DNA from: JAYRSJ01 sp041920215
GTDB lineage: Bacteria; Pseudomonadota; Gammaproteobacteria; Burkholderiales; Burkholderiaceae_C
DNA: 38,859 bases
Assembly: GCA_041920215.1 (NCBI GenBank)
Contig: JAYRSJ010000030.1
Coordinates: 1-38,859 of the forward strand
Reading direction: 5' to 3'
The translations under genes and the position numbers were made by a program. The notes under the pieces were generated by a model. The model was not told the origin of the DNA, made no database searches, and saw only the letters and a program-made list of their open reading frames with translations. This document shows positions 32,479 through 38,859 of the stretch, one piece after another; within the stretch, counting starts at the first letter, position 1; each line of letters opens with the position of its first letter.

Positions 32479-33819
32479 ATGTCTACGATTCTTCAGCACA
32501 TCCCCGTCGGCCAGAAGGTCGGCATCGCTTTCTCCGGCGGCCTGGACACCAGTGCCGCGCTGCACTGGATGAAGCTCAAGGGCGCCCTGCCCTATGCCTA
32601 CACCGCCAATCTGGGCCAGCCCGACGAGCCCGATTACGACGCCATCCCGCGCAAGGCCATGGAGTACGGCGCCGAGAAGGCGGTGCTGGTGGACTGCCGC
32701 GCCCAGCTGGTGCACGAAGGCATTGCCGCGCTGCAGGCAGGCGCCTTCCATATCAGCACCGCTGGCGTGACCTACTTCAACACCACGCCGATAGGCCGCG
32801 CGGTGACCGGCACCATGCTGGTGGCCGCGATGAAGGAGGACAAGGTCAATATCTGGGGCGATGGCAGCACCTTCAAGGGCAATGACATCGAGCGCTTCTA
32901 CCGCTACGGCCTGCTGACCAACCCGCAGCTCAAGATCTACAAGCCCTGGCTGGACCAGGCCTTCATCGACGAGCTGGGCGGCCGGGCCGAGATGTCGGCC
33001 TTCATGACAAAGGCCGGCTTCGGCTACAAGATGTCCGCCGAGAAAGCCTACTCCACCGACTCCAATATGCTGGGCGCCACCCATGAGGCCAAGGATCTGG
33101 AGCTGCTGAGCAGCGGCATCAAGATCGTCAACCCCATCATGGGCGTGGCCTTCTGGCGCGACGATGTGGTGGTCAAGACCGAGACGGTCACGGTGCGCTT
33201 CGAGGAGGGCCTGCCGGTGGCGCTCAACGGCGTCGAGTACCGCGACCCGGTGGCCCTGCTGCTGGAGGCCAACCGGATCGGCGGCCGCCACGGCCTGGGC
33301 ATGAGCGACCAGATCGAAAACCGCATCATCGAGGCCAAGAGCCGCGGCATCTACGAGGCCCCCGGCCTGGCCCTGCTGCACATCGCCTATGAGCGCCTCG
33401 TGACCGGCATCCACAACGAGGACACCATCGAGCAGTACCGCATCAACGGCCTGAAGCTGGGCCGCCTGCTCTACCAGGGCCGCTGGTTCGACCCGCAGGC
33501 CATCATGCTGCGCGAGACCGCGCAGCGCTGGGTCGCGCGCGCCATCACCGGCGAGGTCGCGCTGGAGCTGCGCCGCGGCAACGACTACTCGCTGCTGGAC
33601 ACCAAGAGCCCCAATCTGACCTACAAGCCCGAGCGCCTGTCGATGGAAAAGGTCGAGGACGCGCCCTTCTCGCCGCAGGACCGCATCGGCCAGCTGACCA
33701 TGCGCAATCTGGACATCGTCGACACCCGCGACAAGCTGGCCACCTACACCCAGGTGGGCCTACTCGCGCCCGGCACCGGCAGCAGCCTGCCGCAGCTCAA
33801 GAACGACGAGAAGGCCTGA
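32479..33819 (+). CDS. argG: Argininosuccinate synthase (long form)
   Basis: 446 residues, the length of the E. coli type. It joins citrulline and aspartate with ATP to give argininosuccinate in arginine synthesis. The N-type ATP pyrophosphatase loop is AFSGGLDTSAA. Further family marks are YTANLGQPDEPDYDAIPRKA, GVTYFNTTPIGRAVTG, IWGDGSTFKGNDIERFYRYG, YSTDSNMLGATHEAKDLE and GIYEAPGLALLH. I chose MSTILQ by homology; the frame opens 12 codons earlier. The TGA overlaps the ATG of the next gene (TGATG), an unusual link between a biosynthetic gene and a signalling pair. The upstream region has TTGACC near 32433, but no matching -10. Confidence 0.97.
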   Translation: MSTILQHIPVGQKVGIAFSGGLDTSAALHWMKLKGALPYAYTANLGQPDEPDYDAIPRKAMEYGAEKAVLVDCRAQLVHEGIAALQAGAFHISTAGVTYFNTTPIGRAVTGTMLVAAMKEDKVNIWGDGSTFKGNDIERFYRYGLLTNPQLKIYKPWLDQAFIDELGGRAEMSAFMTKAGFGYKMSAEKAYSTDSNMLGATHEAKDLELLSSGIKIVNPIMGVAFWRDDVVVKTETVTVRFEEGLPVALNGVEYRDPVALLLEANRIGGRHGLGMSDQIENRIIEAKSRGIYEAPGLALLHIAYERLVTGIHNEDTIEQYRINGLKLGRLLYQGRWFDPQAIMLRETAQRWVARAITGEVALELRRGNDYSLLDTKSPNLTYKPERLSMEKVEDAPFSPQDRIGQLTMRNLDIVDTRDKLATYTQVGLLAPGTGSSLPQLKNDEKA

Positions 33820-34376
33820 TGCCGGCGCACCCGGGCCCAACAGGCTCGACAGCTCGGCCGCACTGGAGCCGGCGCCGCGGGCTGGCGCGGCTGGCGGCAC
33901 TGGCCCTGGCGCCGCTGGTGCCGTCGCTGCGTGCCCAGGCCCTGCCGGCGCCGTCCGGCCGGGTGCTGCTGAGCGTCAGCGGCCGCGTCGCCCGGCCCAA
34001 TCGCGAGGGTCAGGCCGTCTTCGATATGGAGATGCTGGCGGCCCTGCCCCAGCTGAGCCTGCTGCAGAAGACGCCTTGGTATCCCGGCGAGAAGCGCTTC
34101 AGCGGCCCGCTGCTGCGCGAGGTGCTGGCGCTGGCCGGCGCCAGCGGCCAGACGGTGGAGGCGCGCGCGCTGAATGACTACAAGGTCAGCCTGCCGATGC
34201 AGGACCTGCAGCGCTTCGACGTGATCCTGGCCCGCCTGATCGATGATCAGCCGATCGCGGTGCGCGACAAGGGGCCGCTGTTCATCATCTACCCCTTCGA
34301 CAAGCACGAGGGCCTGCGCACCAGCGTCTACTTCAGCCGCTGCGTCTGGCAGCTCAAGGCGCTGGATGTGCGCTGA
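33819..34376 (+). CDS. Secreted protein with sulfite oxidase-like molybdopterin fold
   Basis: 185 residues. A twin-arginine-like start (WSRRRGLARLAALALAPLVPSLRAQA) suggests export. The remainder resembles the oxidoreductase molybdopterin-binding domain: VLLSVSGRVARP, FDMEMLAALPQ, FSGPLLREVLALAGA, LNDYKVSLPMQDL, RDKGPLFIIYPFDKHEGL and SVYFSRCVWQLKALDV. It is shorter than sulfite oxidase, and I see no Cys at the expected molybdenum-ligand position; its only Cys after the leader is near the end. It is thus more likely a periplasmic binding or sensory protein than an enzyme. The start overlaps the argG stop, and its own stop touches the ATG of the hybrid kinase, so the two probably work together. 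Confidence 0.83.
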   Translation: MPAHPGPTGSTARPHWSRRRGLARLAALALAPLVPSLRAQALPAPSGRVLLSVSGRVARPNREGQAVFDMEMLAALPQLSLLQKTPWYPGEKRFSGPLLREVLALAGASGQTVEARALNDYKVSLPMQDLQRFDVILARLIDDQPIAVRDKGPLFIIYPFDKHEGLRTSVYFSRCVWQLKALDVR

Positions 34377-36539
34377 ATGAAACCGTCAGCAGCCGCCATG
34401 CCGACGCGCCGCCGCTCCCCGCTGCTGCTGGCCCTGGCCGCGCTGCTGGCCCTGGCCCTGCTGGCCATGGTGGCCCTGCAGACGCGCCAGTCGCAGCTGC
34501 TCAATGCGACCCGCGACTACCGCGACGACTATCTGCTGTGGAGCCTGTTCGAGTTCGAGGCCGAGCACCTGAAGCTGCGCCTGCTGCTGGAGCAGGCCGC
34601 CCGCGGCGAGCCCCGGGCAGCCGAGGCGGCACTGGAGCGCTACGAGATCTTCCTGAGCCGGCTCGACCTGATGGAGGGCGAACATGCGGCCAAGGTGCTG
34701 GCCGCCCACGCCGACTACCGCCCCACGCTGCGGCGCACGCGCGAGCTGCAGGTCTGGCTGGACAGCCTGCCGCTGGATGCGGTGCTGGCCACGCCCGGCG
34801 ATGCCCGGCTGCCCCAGGTGCAGAACCGGCTGGCGGCACTGGCACCGGCGATACGCGAGCTGTCGCTGAACGCCTCCCACCATGTGGCCCAACAGGTTAG
34901 CCAGCGCCATGCGCTGATCCGCGAGCAGAACCGGATCAGCATCGTGCTGACGCTGTCGCAGCTGGCGCTCATGCTGGGGCTGAGCTGGCTGATCTGGCGC
35001 CAGCTCGGCCGCTTGAGACAGAGCAATGCCGATCAAGCAGCCCTGAGCCAGCATCTGCAGCAGGCGCGCGAAGCCGCCGAGGCCGCCAGCCAGGCCAAGA
35101 GCGTCTTCCTGGCCAATATGAGCCACGAGCTGCGCACGCCGATGCACGGGCTGATGGGCATGCTGGGCCTGCTCAAGGACAGCCCGCTGCAGCCCGCGCA
35201 GCGCGAGCAGCTGCAGGCCGCGCAGGACTCGGCCCGCCACCTGCTCAATGTGCTGAACGACATCCTGGACTTGTCCAAGCTGGAGGCCGGCGGTATCAGC
35301 ATCCAGTACGAGCCGCTGAATATGCGGCAGCTGCTGCGCCAGCTGGAGGAACATGGCCGGCCCGCCGCGCTGAGCAAGGGCCTGGGCCTGAGCCTGGGCT
35401 GCGCGCCCGATCTGCCGACCTGGGTGCTGGCCGACCCGACCCGGCTGCGCCAGATCCTGTTGAACCTGCTCAGCAATGCGATCAAATTCTCCGAGCAAGG
35501 CCGGGTGGCCCTGCATATCGGCGCCAGCGCCGGGACGCTGATCTTCGAGGTCAGCGACACCGGCATCGGCATGGACGAGCTGACGCTGGGTCGCCTGTTC
35601 CAGCGCTTCGGTCAGGGTGATCAGAGCCGCTCGCGCCGCTACGGCGGCACCGGCCTGGGCCTGGAGATCTCGCGCAATCTGGCCCGCGCCATGGGTGGCG
35701 ACATCGCCGCCCGCAGCGCGCTGGGCGAGGGCTCCTGCTTCACGCTGAGCCTGCCGCTGCAGCCCTGCGCCGCGCCGGCAGCCGACGCAGCGACGCCCCC
35801 CGACCTGTCCATGCCGGGCGCGGTTCGGCCGGCGCTGCGCATCCTGGTCTCGGAGGACCATCCGACCAACCGCGCCTTTTTGCAGGCCGTGCTGGAGCGG
35901 CTGGGCCACAGCGCCGTGTTCTGCGAGAACGGCCTGGCCGCTTTGCAGCGGCTGCAGGCCCAGGACTTCGATCTGGTGCTGATGGACCTGCACACGCCGG
36001 TGATGGACGGCTACGAGGCCACTCGGGCGATGCGCGCGCTGCCCGGCGCCAAGGGCCGGCTGCGCATACTGGCGCTGTCGGCCGATGCGCTGGAGGAGTC
36101 GCGCGCGCAGGCCCTGGCCGCCGGCATGAATGGTTTCATCAGCAAGCCGGTCAGCTTCGAGGCCCTGGCCGAACTGCTCGGGCGCGCCGGCCCCGCCGTG
36201 TCGTCGGCACGGGCCGAACCCGACCCGGCCGTGCTGGCCTCCTTGCAGGCCCATCTGTCACCGGCCAAGGTGCAGGAGCTGCTGCAGGGCTTTGCCGCCA
36301 GCGTCAGCGCCAGCTGCCTGCGCCTGGAACAGGCCCTGGCCAATCGCGATGCGGCGGCCCTGCAGGACATTGCCCACGGCCTCAAGGGCGCCAGCGGCAG
36401 CCTGGGCCTGCTGGGGGTGGCCGAGGCCGCGCAGGCGCTGGAGCAGGCAGCTCGTCAGGCCGCCGCCAGGCCCGAAGCCCATGCCTATCTGCCCGGCCTG
36501 ACCGACACGCTGCTGCAGGCGCTGGCGCGGGTCCGCTAA
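34377..36539 (+). CDS. Hybrid histidine kinase with receiver and Hpt domains
   Basis: 720 residues. Two membrane helices (about 14-35 and 187-207) flank a helical periplasmic sensor of about 150 residues. Then come HisKA with His250 in NMSHELRTPMHG, an ATPase domain (NLLSNAIKFS, DTGIGM, GGTGLGLEIS), a receiver domain with acidic ED in VSEDHPTN, phospho-acceptor Asp537 and Lys590, and a C-terminal Hpt domain with His667 in AHGLKGASGSLG. It is a BarA/ArcB-like phosphorelay protein that needs only an outside response regulator, which is not in the window. The ATG directly follows the TGA of the molybdopterin-domain protein, which fits that protein being its periplasmic input partner. Confidence 0.93.
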   Translation: MKPSAAAMPTRRRSPLLLALAALLALALLAMVALQTRQSQLLNATRDYRDDYLLWSLFEFEAEHLKLRLLLEQAARGEPRAAEAALERYEIFLSRLDLMEGEHAAKVLAAHADYRPTLRRTRELQVWLDSLPLDAVLATPGDARLPQVQNRLAALAPAIRELSLNASHHVAQQVSQRHALIREQNRISIVLTLSQLALMLGLSWLIWRQLGRLRQSNADQAALSQHLQQAREAAEAASQAKSVFLANMSHELRTPMHGLMGMLGLLKDSPLQPAQREQLQAAQDSARHLLNVLNDILDLSKLEAGGISIQYEPLNMRQLLRQLEEHGRPAALSKGLGLSLGCAPDLPTWVLADPTRLRQILLNLLSNAIKFSEQGRVALHIGASAGTLIFEVSDTGIGMDELTLGRLFQRFGQGDQSRSRRYGGTGLGLEISRNLARAMGGDIAARSALGEGSCFTLSLPLQPCAAPAADAATPPDLSMPGAVRPALRILVSEDHPTNRAFLQAVLERLGHSAVFCENGLAALQRLQAQDFDLVLMDLHTPVMDGYEATRAMRALPGAKGRLRILALSADALEESRAQALAAGMNGFISKPVSFEALAELLGRAGPAVSSARAEPDPAVLASLQAHLSPAKVQELLQGFAASVSASCLRLEQALANRDAAALQDIAHGLKGASGSLGLLGVAEAAQALEQAARQAAARPEAHAYLPGLTDTLLQALARVR

Positions 36540-36552
36540 GGCCGGCGCCGCG

Positions 36553-37623
36553 TCAGACCAGCACCGGCTCGGGCTCCAGCCGGATGCCGAAGCGGCCGTA
36601 GACGCTTTCCTGTATCGCCCGCGCCAGCGTCACGACCTCGGCGCCGCGCGCCTGACCGCGGTTGACCAGCACCAGGGCCTGCTTGTCGTAGACCGCCGCG
36701 TCGCCGACTGCCTTGCCCTTCCAGCCGCAGGCATCGATCAGCCAGCCGGCCGCCAGCTTGATCGTGCCATCGGGCATCGGGTAGTGCACGATGCCGGGGT
36801 CGCGGCCGATGATGTCGCGGCATTGCTCGGCGCTCACCACCGGATTCTTGAAGAAGCTGCCGGCATTGCCGATGCGCGCCGGATCGGGCAGCTTGGCGCG
36901 GCGGATCTCGCAGACCCAGTCATAGATCTGGCGGGCCGTAGGCGACTGGATGCCGGTCTGCTCGACCTTGCGCGCCAGATCCAGGTACTCCAGCTGCGGC
37001 TGCCAGGGGCGTGGCAGCCGCAGCCGCACCCGCGTGATGACGCTCTTGCCGGCCAGGCCACCGAAGCCGCCTTGCTTGAACACGCTGTCGCGATAGCCGA
37101 AGCGGCAGACCGAGGCCGGCAGGCTGGCCGGCCGGCCGGTCACCAGGTCCAGCACTTCGACGCTGTCCAGCCTGTCCTTCAGCTCGATGCCGTAGGCACC
37201 GATGTTCTGCACCGGCGCCGCACCGACGGTGCCGGGAATCAGGGCCAGGTTCTCCAGGCCGCCCAGGCCCTGCTCGATGGTCCAGCTGACCAGCTCATGC
37301 CAGGCCACGCCGGCGCCGGCCTCGACGATATGGGCGTCGTCGCGGGCTTCCAGCAGTCGTATGCCGGGGATCTCGATCTTCAGCACCAGGGCCTCGACAT
37401 CGCGGGTCAGCACGATATTGCTGCCACCGCCCAGCACGAACTTCGGCGCCCGGCCCAGCTCGGGGTGATCGACGACGCGGCGCAAATCCCGCTCGCTGCG
37501 TATGCGCACCAGGCGGCGCGCCAGGGCCGGCAGGCCAAAGCTGTTGTAGGGCTTGAGATTGACGTCCGTCTCGATGACCATGCTGGCGCTCGGCTCGGAC
37601 GCAGGGCGGGGGGCTGACTGCAT
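36553..37623 (-). CDS. murB: UDP-N-acetylenolpyruvoylglucosamine reductase
   Basis: 356 residues, type I MurB. It uses FAD and NADPH to reduce the enolpyruvyl group and give UDP-N-acetylmuramate for peptidoglycan. Seen are NLKPYNSFGLPA at the start, the FAD-binding KFVLGGGSNIVL and GLENLALIPGTVGAAPVQNIGAYG, YRDSVFK, the catalytic Ser in GNAGSFFKNP, and the final Glu in LEPEPVLV. I chose the ATG at 37623, with GGGAGA about ten bases upstream; the ATG at 37581 is another option closer to the homology. It diverges from yajQ across 78 bases and converges on the hybrid kinase. Confidence 0.95.
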   Translation of the reverse strand: MQSAPRPASEPSASMVIETDVNLKPYNSFGLPALARRLVRIRSERDLRRVVDHPELGRAPKFVLGGGSNIVLTRDVEALVLKIEIPGIRLLEARDDAHIVEAGAGVAWHELVSWTIEQGLGGLENLALIPGTVGAAPVQNIGAYGIELKDRLDSVEVLDLVTGRPASLPASVCRFGYRDSVFKQGGFGGLAGKSVITRVRLRLPRPWQPQLEYLDLARKVEQTGIQSPTARQIYDWVCEIRRAKLPDPARIGNAGSFFKNPVVSAEQCRDIIGRDPGIVHYPMPDGTIKLAAGWLIDACGWKGKAVGDAAVYDKQALVLVNRGQARGAEVVTLARAIQESVYGRFGIRLEPEPVLV

Positions 37624-37701
37624 GGCAGAATTCTCCCAGAAGATTCTTCGGGGCCAGGCTCGGCCCGCCCCGTCCCCCAGCCGCCACCCGCCCAATCCAA
37701 G

Positions 37702-38196
37702 ATGCCCAGCTTCGACACCGTTCTCGAACCCGATATGGTCAAGGTCCGCAACAGCGTGGACGCCAGCGCCAAGGAAATCGCCACACGTTTCGATTTCAAG
37801 GGCACCAGCGCCGCCATCGAGTTCAAGGACAAGGACAAGGAAATCCAGGCCACCGGTGACGCCGAGTTCCAGCTCGAGCAGATCGAGGCCGTGCTCTACG
37901 CCAAGCTGACCCGGCAGGGGGTGGTGCTGGGCTTCATCGACAAGCAGGACAAGATCGAGAAGCTGGGCGGCGACAAGGTCCGCCAGGTCTACAAGATCAA
38001 GGCCGGTCTGGAGTCGGCCGACGCCAAGAAGATCGTCGCAGCGATCAAGAACAGCAAGCTCAAGGTGCAGGCCGCCATCGAGGGCGATACGGTGCGCATC
38101 ACCGGCAAGAACCTCGATGATCTCCAGGCCGCCCAGGCCGTGCTGCGCAAGGACATGGCCGAACTGCCGCTGAGCTTCGACAACTACCGCAAGTAA
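37702..38196 (+). CDS. yajQ: YajQ family cyclic-di-GMP-binding protein
   Basis: 164 residues, full length. The opening MPSFDTVLEPDMVKVRNSVD, RFDFKGTSAAIEF, DKEIQATGDAEFQLEQ and the end ELPLSFDNYRK match the family throughout. YajQ proteins have two ferredoxin-like folds and bind nucleotides; a Xanthomonas member binds c-di-GMP and acts with a transcription factor. There are no membrane segments. It diverges from murB. The upstream 78 bases hold no clear Shine-Dalgarno site. Confidence 0.96.
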   Translation: MPSFDTVLEPDMVKVRNSVDASAKEIATRFDFKGTSAAIEFKDKDKEIQATGDAEFQLEQIEAVLYAKLTRQGVVLGFIDKQDKIEKLGGDKVRQVYKIKAGLESADAKKIVAAIKNSKLKVQAAIEGDTVRITGKNLDDLQAAQAVLRKDMAELPLSFDNYRK

Positions 38197-38213
38197 GCAC
38201 CGAGACGACCGCC

Positions 38214-38859
38214 ATGCGAGCCGCCCTACCCGGACTACGCCGCAGGCTGTTGTCGGCGGCTTTGGGACTGGCGGCCTGGTGGCCGGCCCTGCTGCCGACG
38301 CCGGTGCAGGCCCAGCAGCCGCCCCGGCAGGAGGGCCCCAGCCTGAGCCTGCAGGGCAGCCTGGGCCAGAAGGCCGCCCTGCTGCTGATCGATGGCCAGC
38401 CGCACACCGTGAAGCTGGGTCAGACCGTTGCCGGCATCACCTTGATCGCCCTGGAGCCGGACAGCGCAGTGGTGATGGCCGCGGGCGGGCGACGCCAGAC
38501 CCTGCTGATGGGGGCCTCACCGGCACGGGTCGGCGGCGGCAACCAGGCCGCAGGCGGCCGGCAGATCGTGCTGTCGGGCGGACCGGGGGGGCATTTCGTC
38601 GCCAGCGGCAGCATCAACGGGGCCGCCACCCGCTTCCTGGTCGATACCGGCGCCACCGCGGTCGCCATCGGCCAGCCGGAAGCCGAGCGCCTGCGCCTGA
38701 ACTACCGCGCCGGCCGCCAGATCGTCACCCAGACCGCCAACGGCAATGTGGCGGCCTTCCTGGTCAAGCTGGACAGTGTGCGCGTCGGCGACGTGGAGCT
38801 GCGCCAGGTTGATGCCATCGTGCTGCCCGGCCAGATGAGCCATGTGTTGCTGGGCAACA
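38214..38859 (+). CDS. Retropepsin-like aspartic protease, secreted (partial)
   Basis: At least 215 residues from the ATG at 38214, cut by the window end with no stop. A signal peptide (RRRLLSAALGLAAWWPALL to about VQAQ) is followed by an SH3-like segment (ALLLIDGQPHTVKLGQTVAG, then a GRRQTLLMG strand) and a single retropepsin domain with the catalytic LVDTGATAVAIG. The protein reads up to SHVLLGN, just where such proteases continue with the second conserved strand. It is probably a periplasmic, dimeric clan AA protease; its substrate is unknown. It starts 17 bases after yajQ and is probably cotranscribed. Confidence 0.88.
   Translation, partial: MRAALPGLRRRLLSAALGLAAWWPALLPTPVQAQQPPRQEGPSLSLQGSLGQKAALLLIDGQPHTVKLGQTVAGITLIALEPDSAVVMAAGGRRQTLLMGASPARVGGGNQAAGGRQIVLSGGPGGHFVASGSINGAATRFLVDTGATAVAIGQPEAERLRLNYRAGRQIVTQTANGNVAAFLVKLDSVRVGDVELRQVDAIVLPGQMSHVLLGN

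Noticed and set aside
32326..33414. N-terminal extension of the acyl-CoA synthetase by 363 codons
   Set aside because: The extension is antisense to argG. A GTG with a good ribosome binding site at 32325 fits the family's normal length.
34386..36254. A 622-codon minus-strand open frame
   Set aside because: It is antisense to the hybrid kinase with complete HisKA, ATPase, receiver and Hpt motifs.
1..38859. Mobile element, phage, CRISPR array or genomic island
   Set aside because: I found no transposase, integrase, terminal repeats, tRNA-linked direct repeats, spaced repeats or shift in codon use across the window.

Overview
The window looks like ordinary chromosomal sequence from a high-GC betaproteobacterium of the order Burkholderiales, probably near the Rubrivivax/Roseateles/Paucibacter/Leptothrix group. 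This is an inference. It rests on the very strong G/C preference at third codon positions, the long E. coli-type ArgG, the PabB-PabC fusion, and the gene order orn <-> M48 peptidase - pterin dehydratase - rsgA. I see no insertion sequence, integrase, tRNA, rRNA, CRISPR array or prophage. Coding density is high and base composition is even from end to end. The window cuts a gene at each end.

Layout. 1-3.7 kb: the last codons of an unknown gene, a GAF-GGDEF diguanylate cyclase (minus), a secreted protein made of four Cys-rich repeats, and a 2-keto-4-pentenoate hydratase-like enzyme, which converges on a GNAT acetyltransferase. 3.7-9.3 kb (minus): a cold-shock/DUF1294 membrane protein, a DEAD-box RNA helicase, and a 900-residue protein joining a histone H1-like tail, a SWIM zinc motif and a degenerate SNF2 ATPase core. 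9.3-11.8 kb (minus): PabB-PabC and oligoribonuclease. 11.9-14.4 kb (plus): a tightly overlapping Ste24-type peptidase - pterin carbinolamine dehydratase - RsgA operon. 14.5-19.3 kb (minus): a small membrane protein, an SDR dehydrogenase, a small membrane protein with a duplicated motif, a chemoreceptor and a phosphofructokinase. 19.3-30.7 kb: a soluble triple-PAS hybrid kinase, an M3 peptidase, a secreted coiled-coil protein, YaeQ, an S9 prolyl oligopeptidase, a GNAT-DUF924 fusion and a Cache-type sensor kinase. 30.6-38.9 kb: an acyl-CoA synthetase, argG coupled to a molybdopterin-domain-like secreted protein and a hybrid kinase, murB, yajQ, and the start of a retropepsin-like protease.

The genes are mostly housekeeping (argG, murB, rsgA, orn, pabB-pabC, yajQ, RNA helicase) mixed with signal transduction: three histidine kinases, one chemoreceptor and one diguanylate cyclase. 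Diguanylate cyclase, Orn and YajQ touch synthesis, final breakdown and binding in c-di-GMP metabolism, though they are not in one operon.

Most worth a second look: the SNF2-like protein that has lost its Walker A lysine and other catalytic motifs yet stays open for 900 codons; the argG-coupled Moco-fold protein plus hybrid kinase pair; the GNAT-DUF924 fusion; the four-repeat Cys-rich secreted protein; and a phosphofructokinase with a mixed ATP/PPi signature. I do not see a clearly new multi-gene system. All functions are read from motifs by eye; no database search was run.
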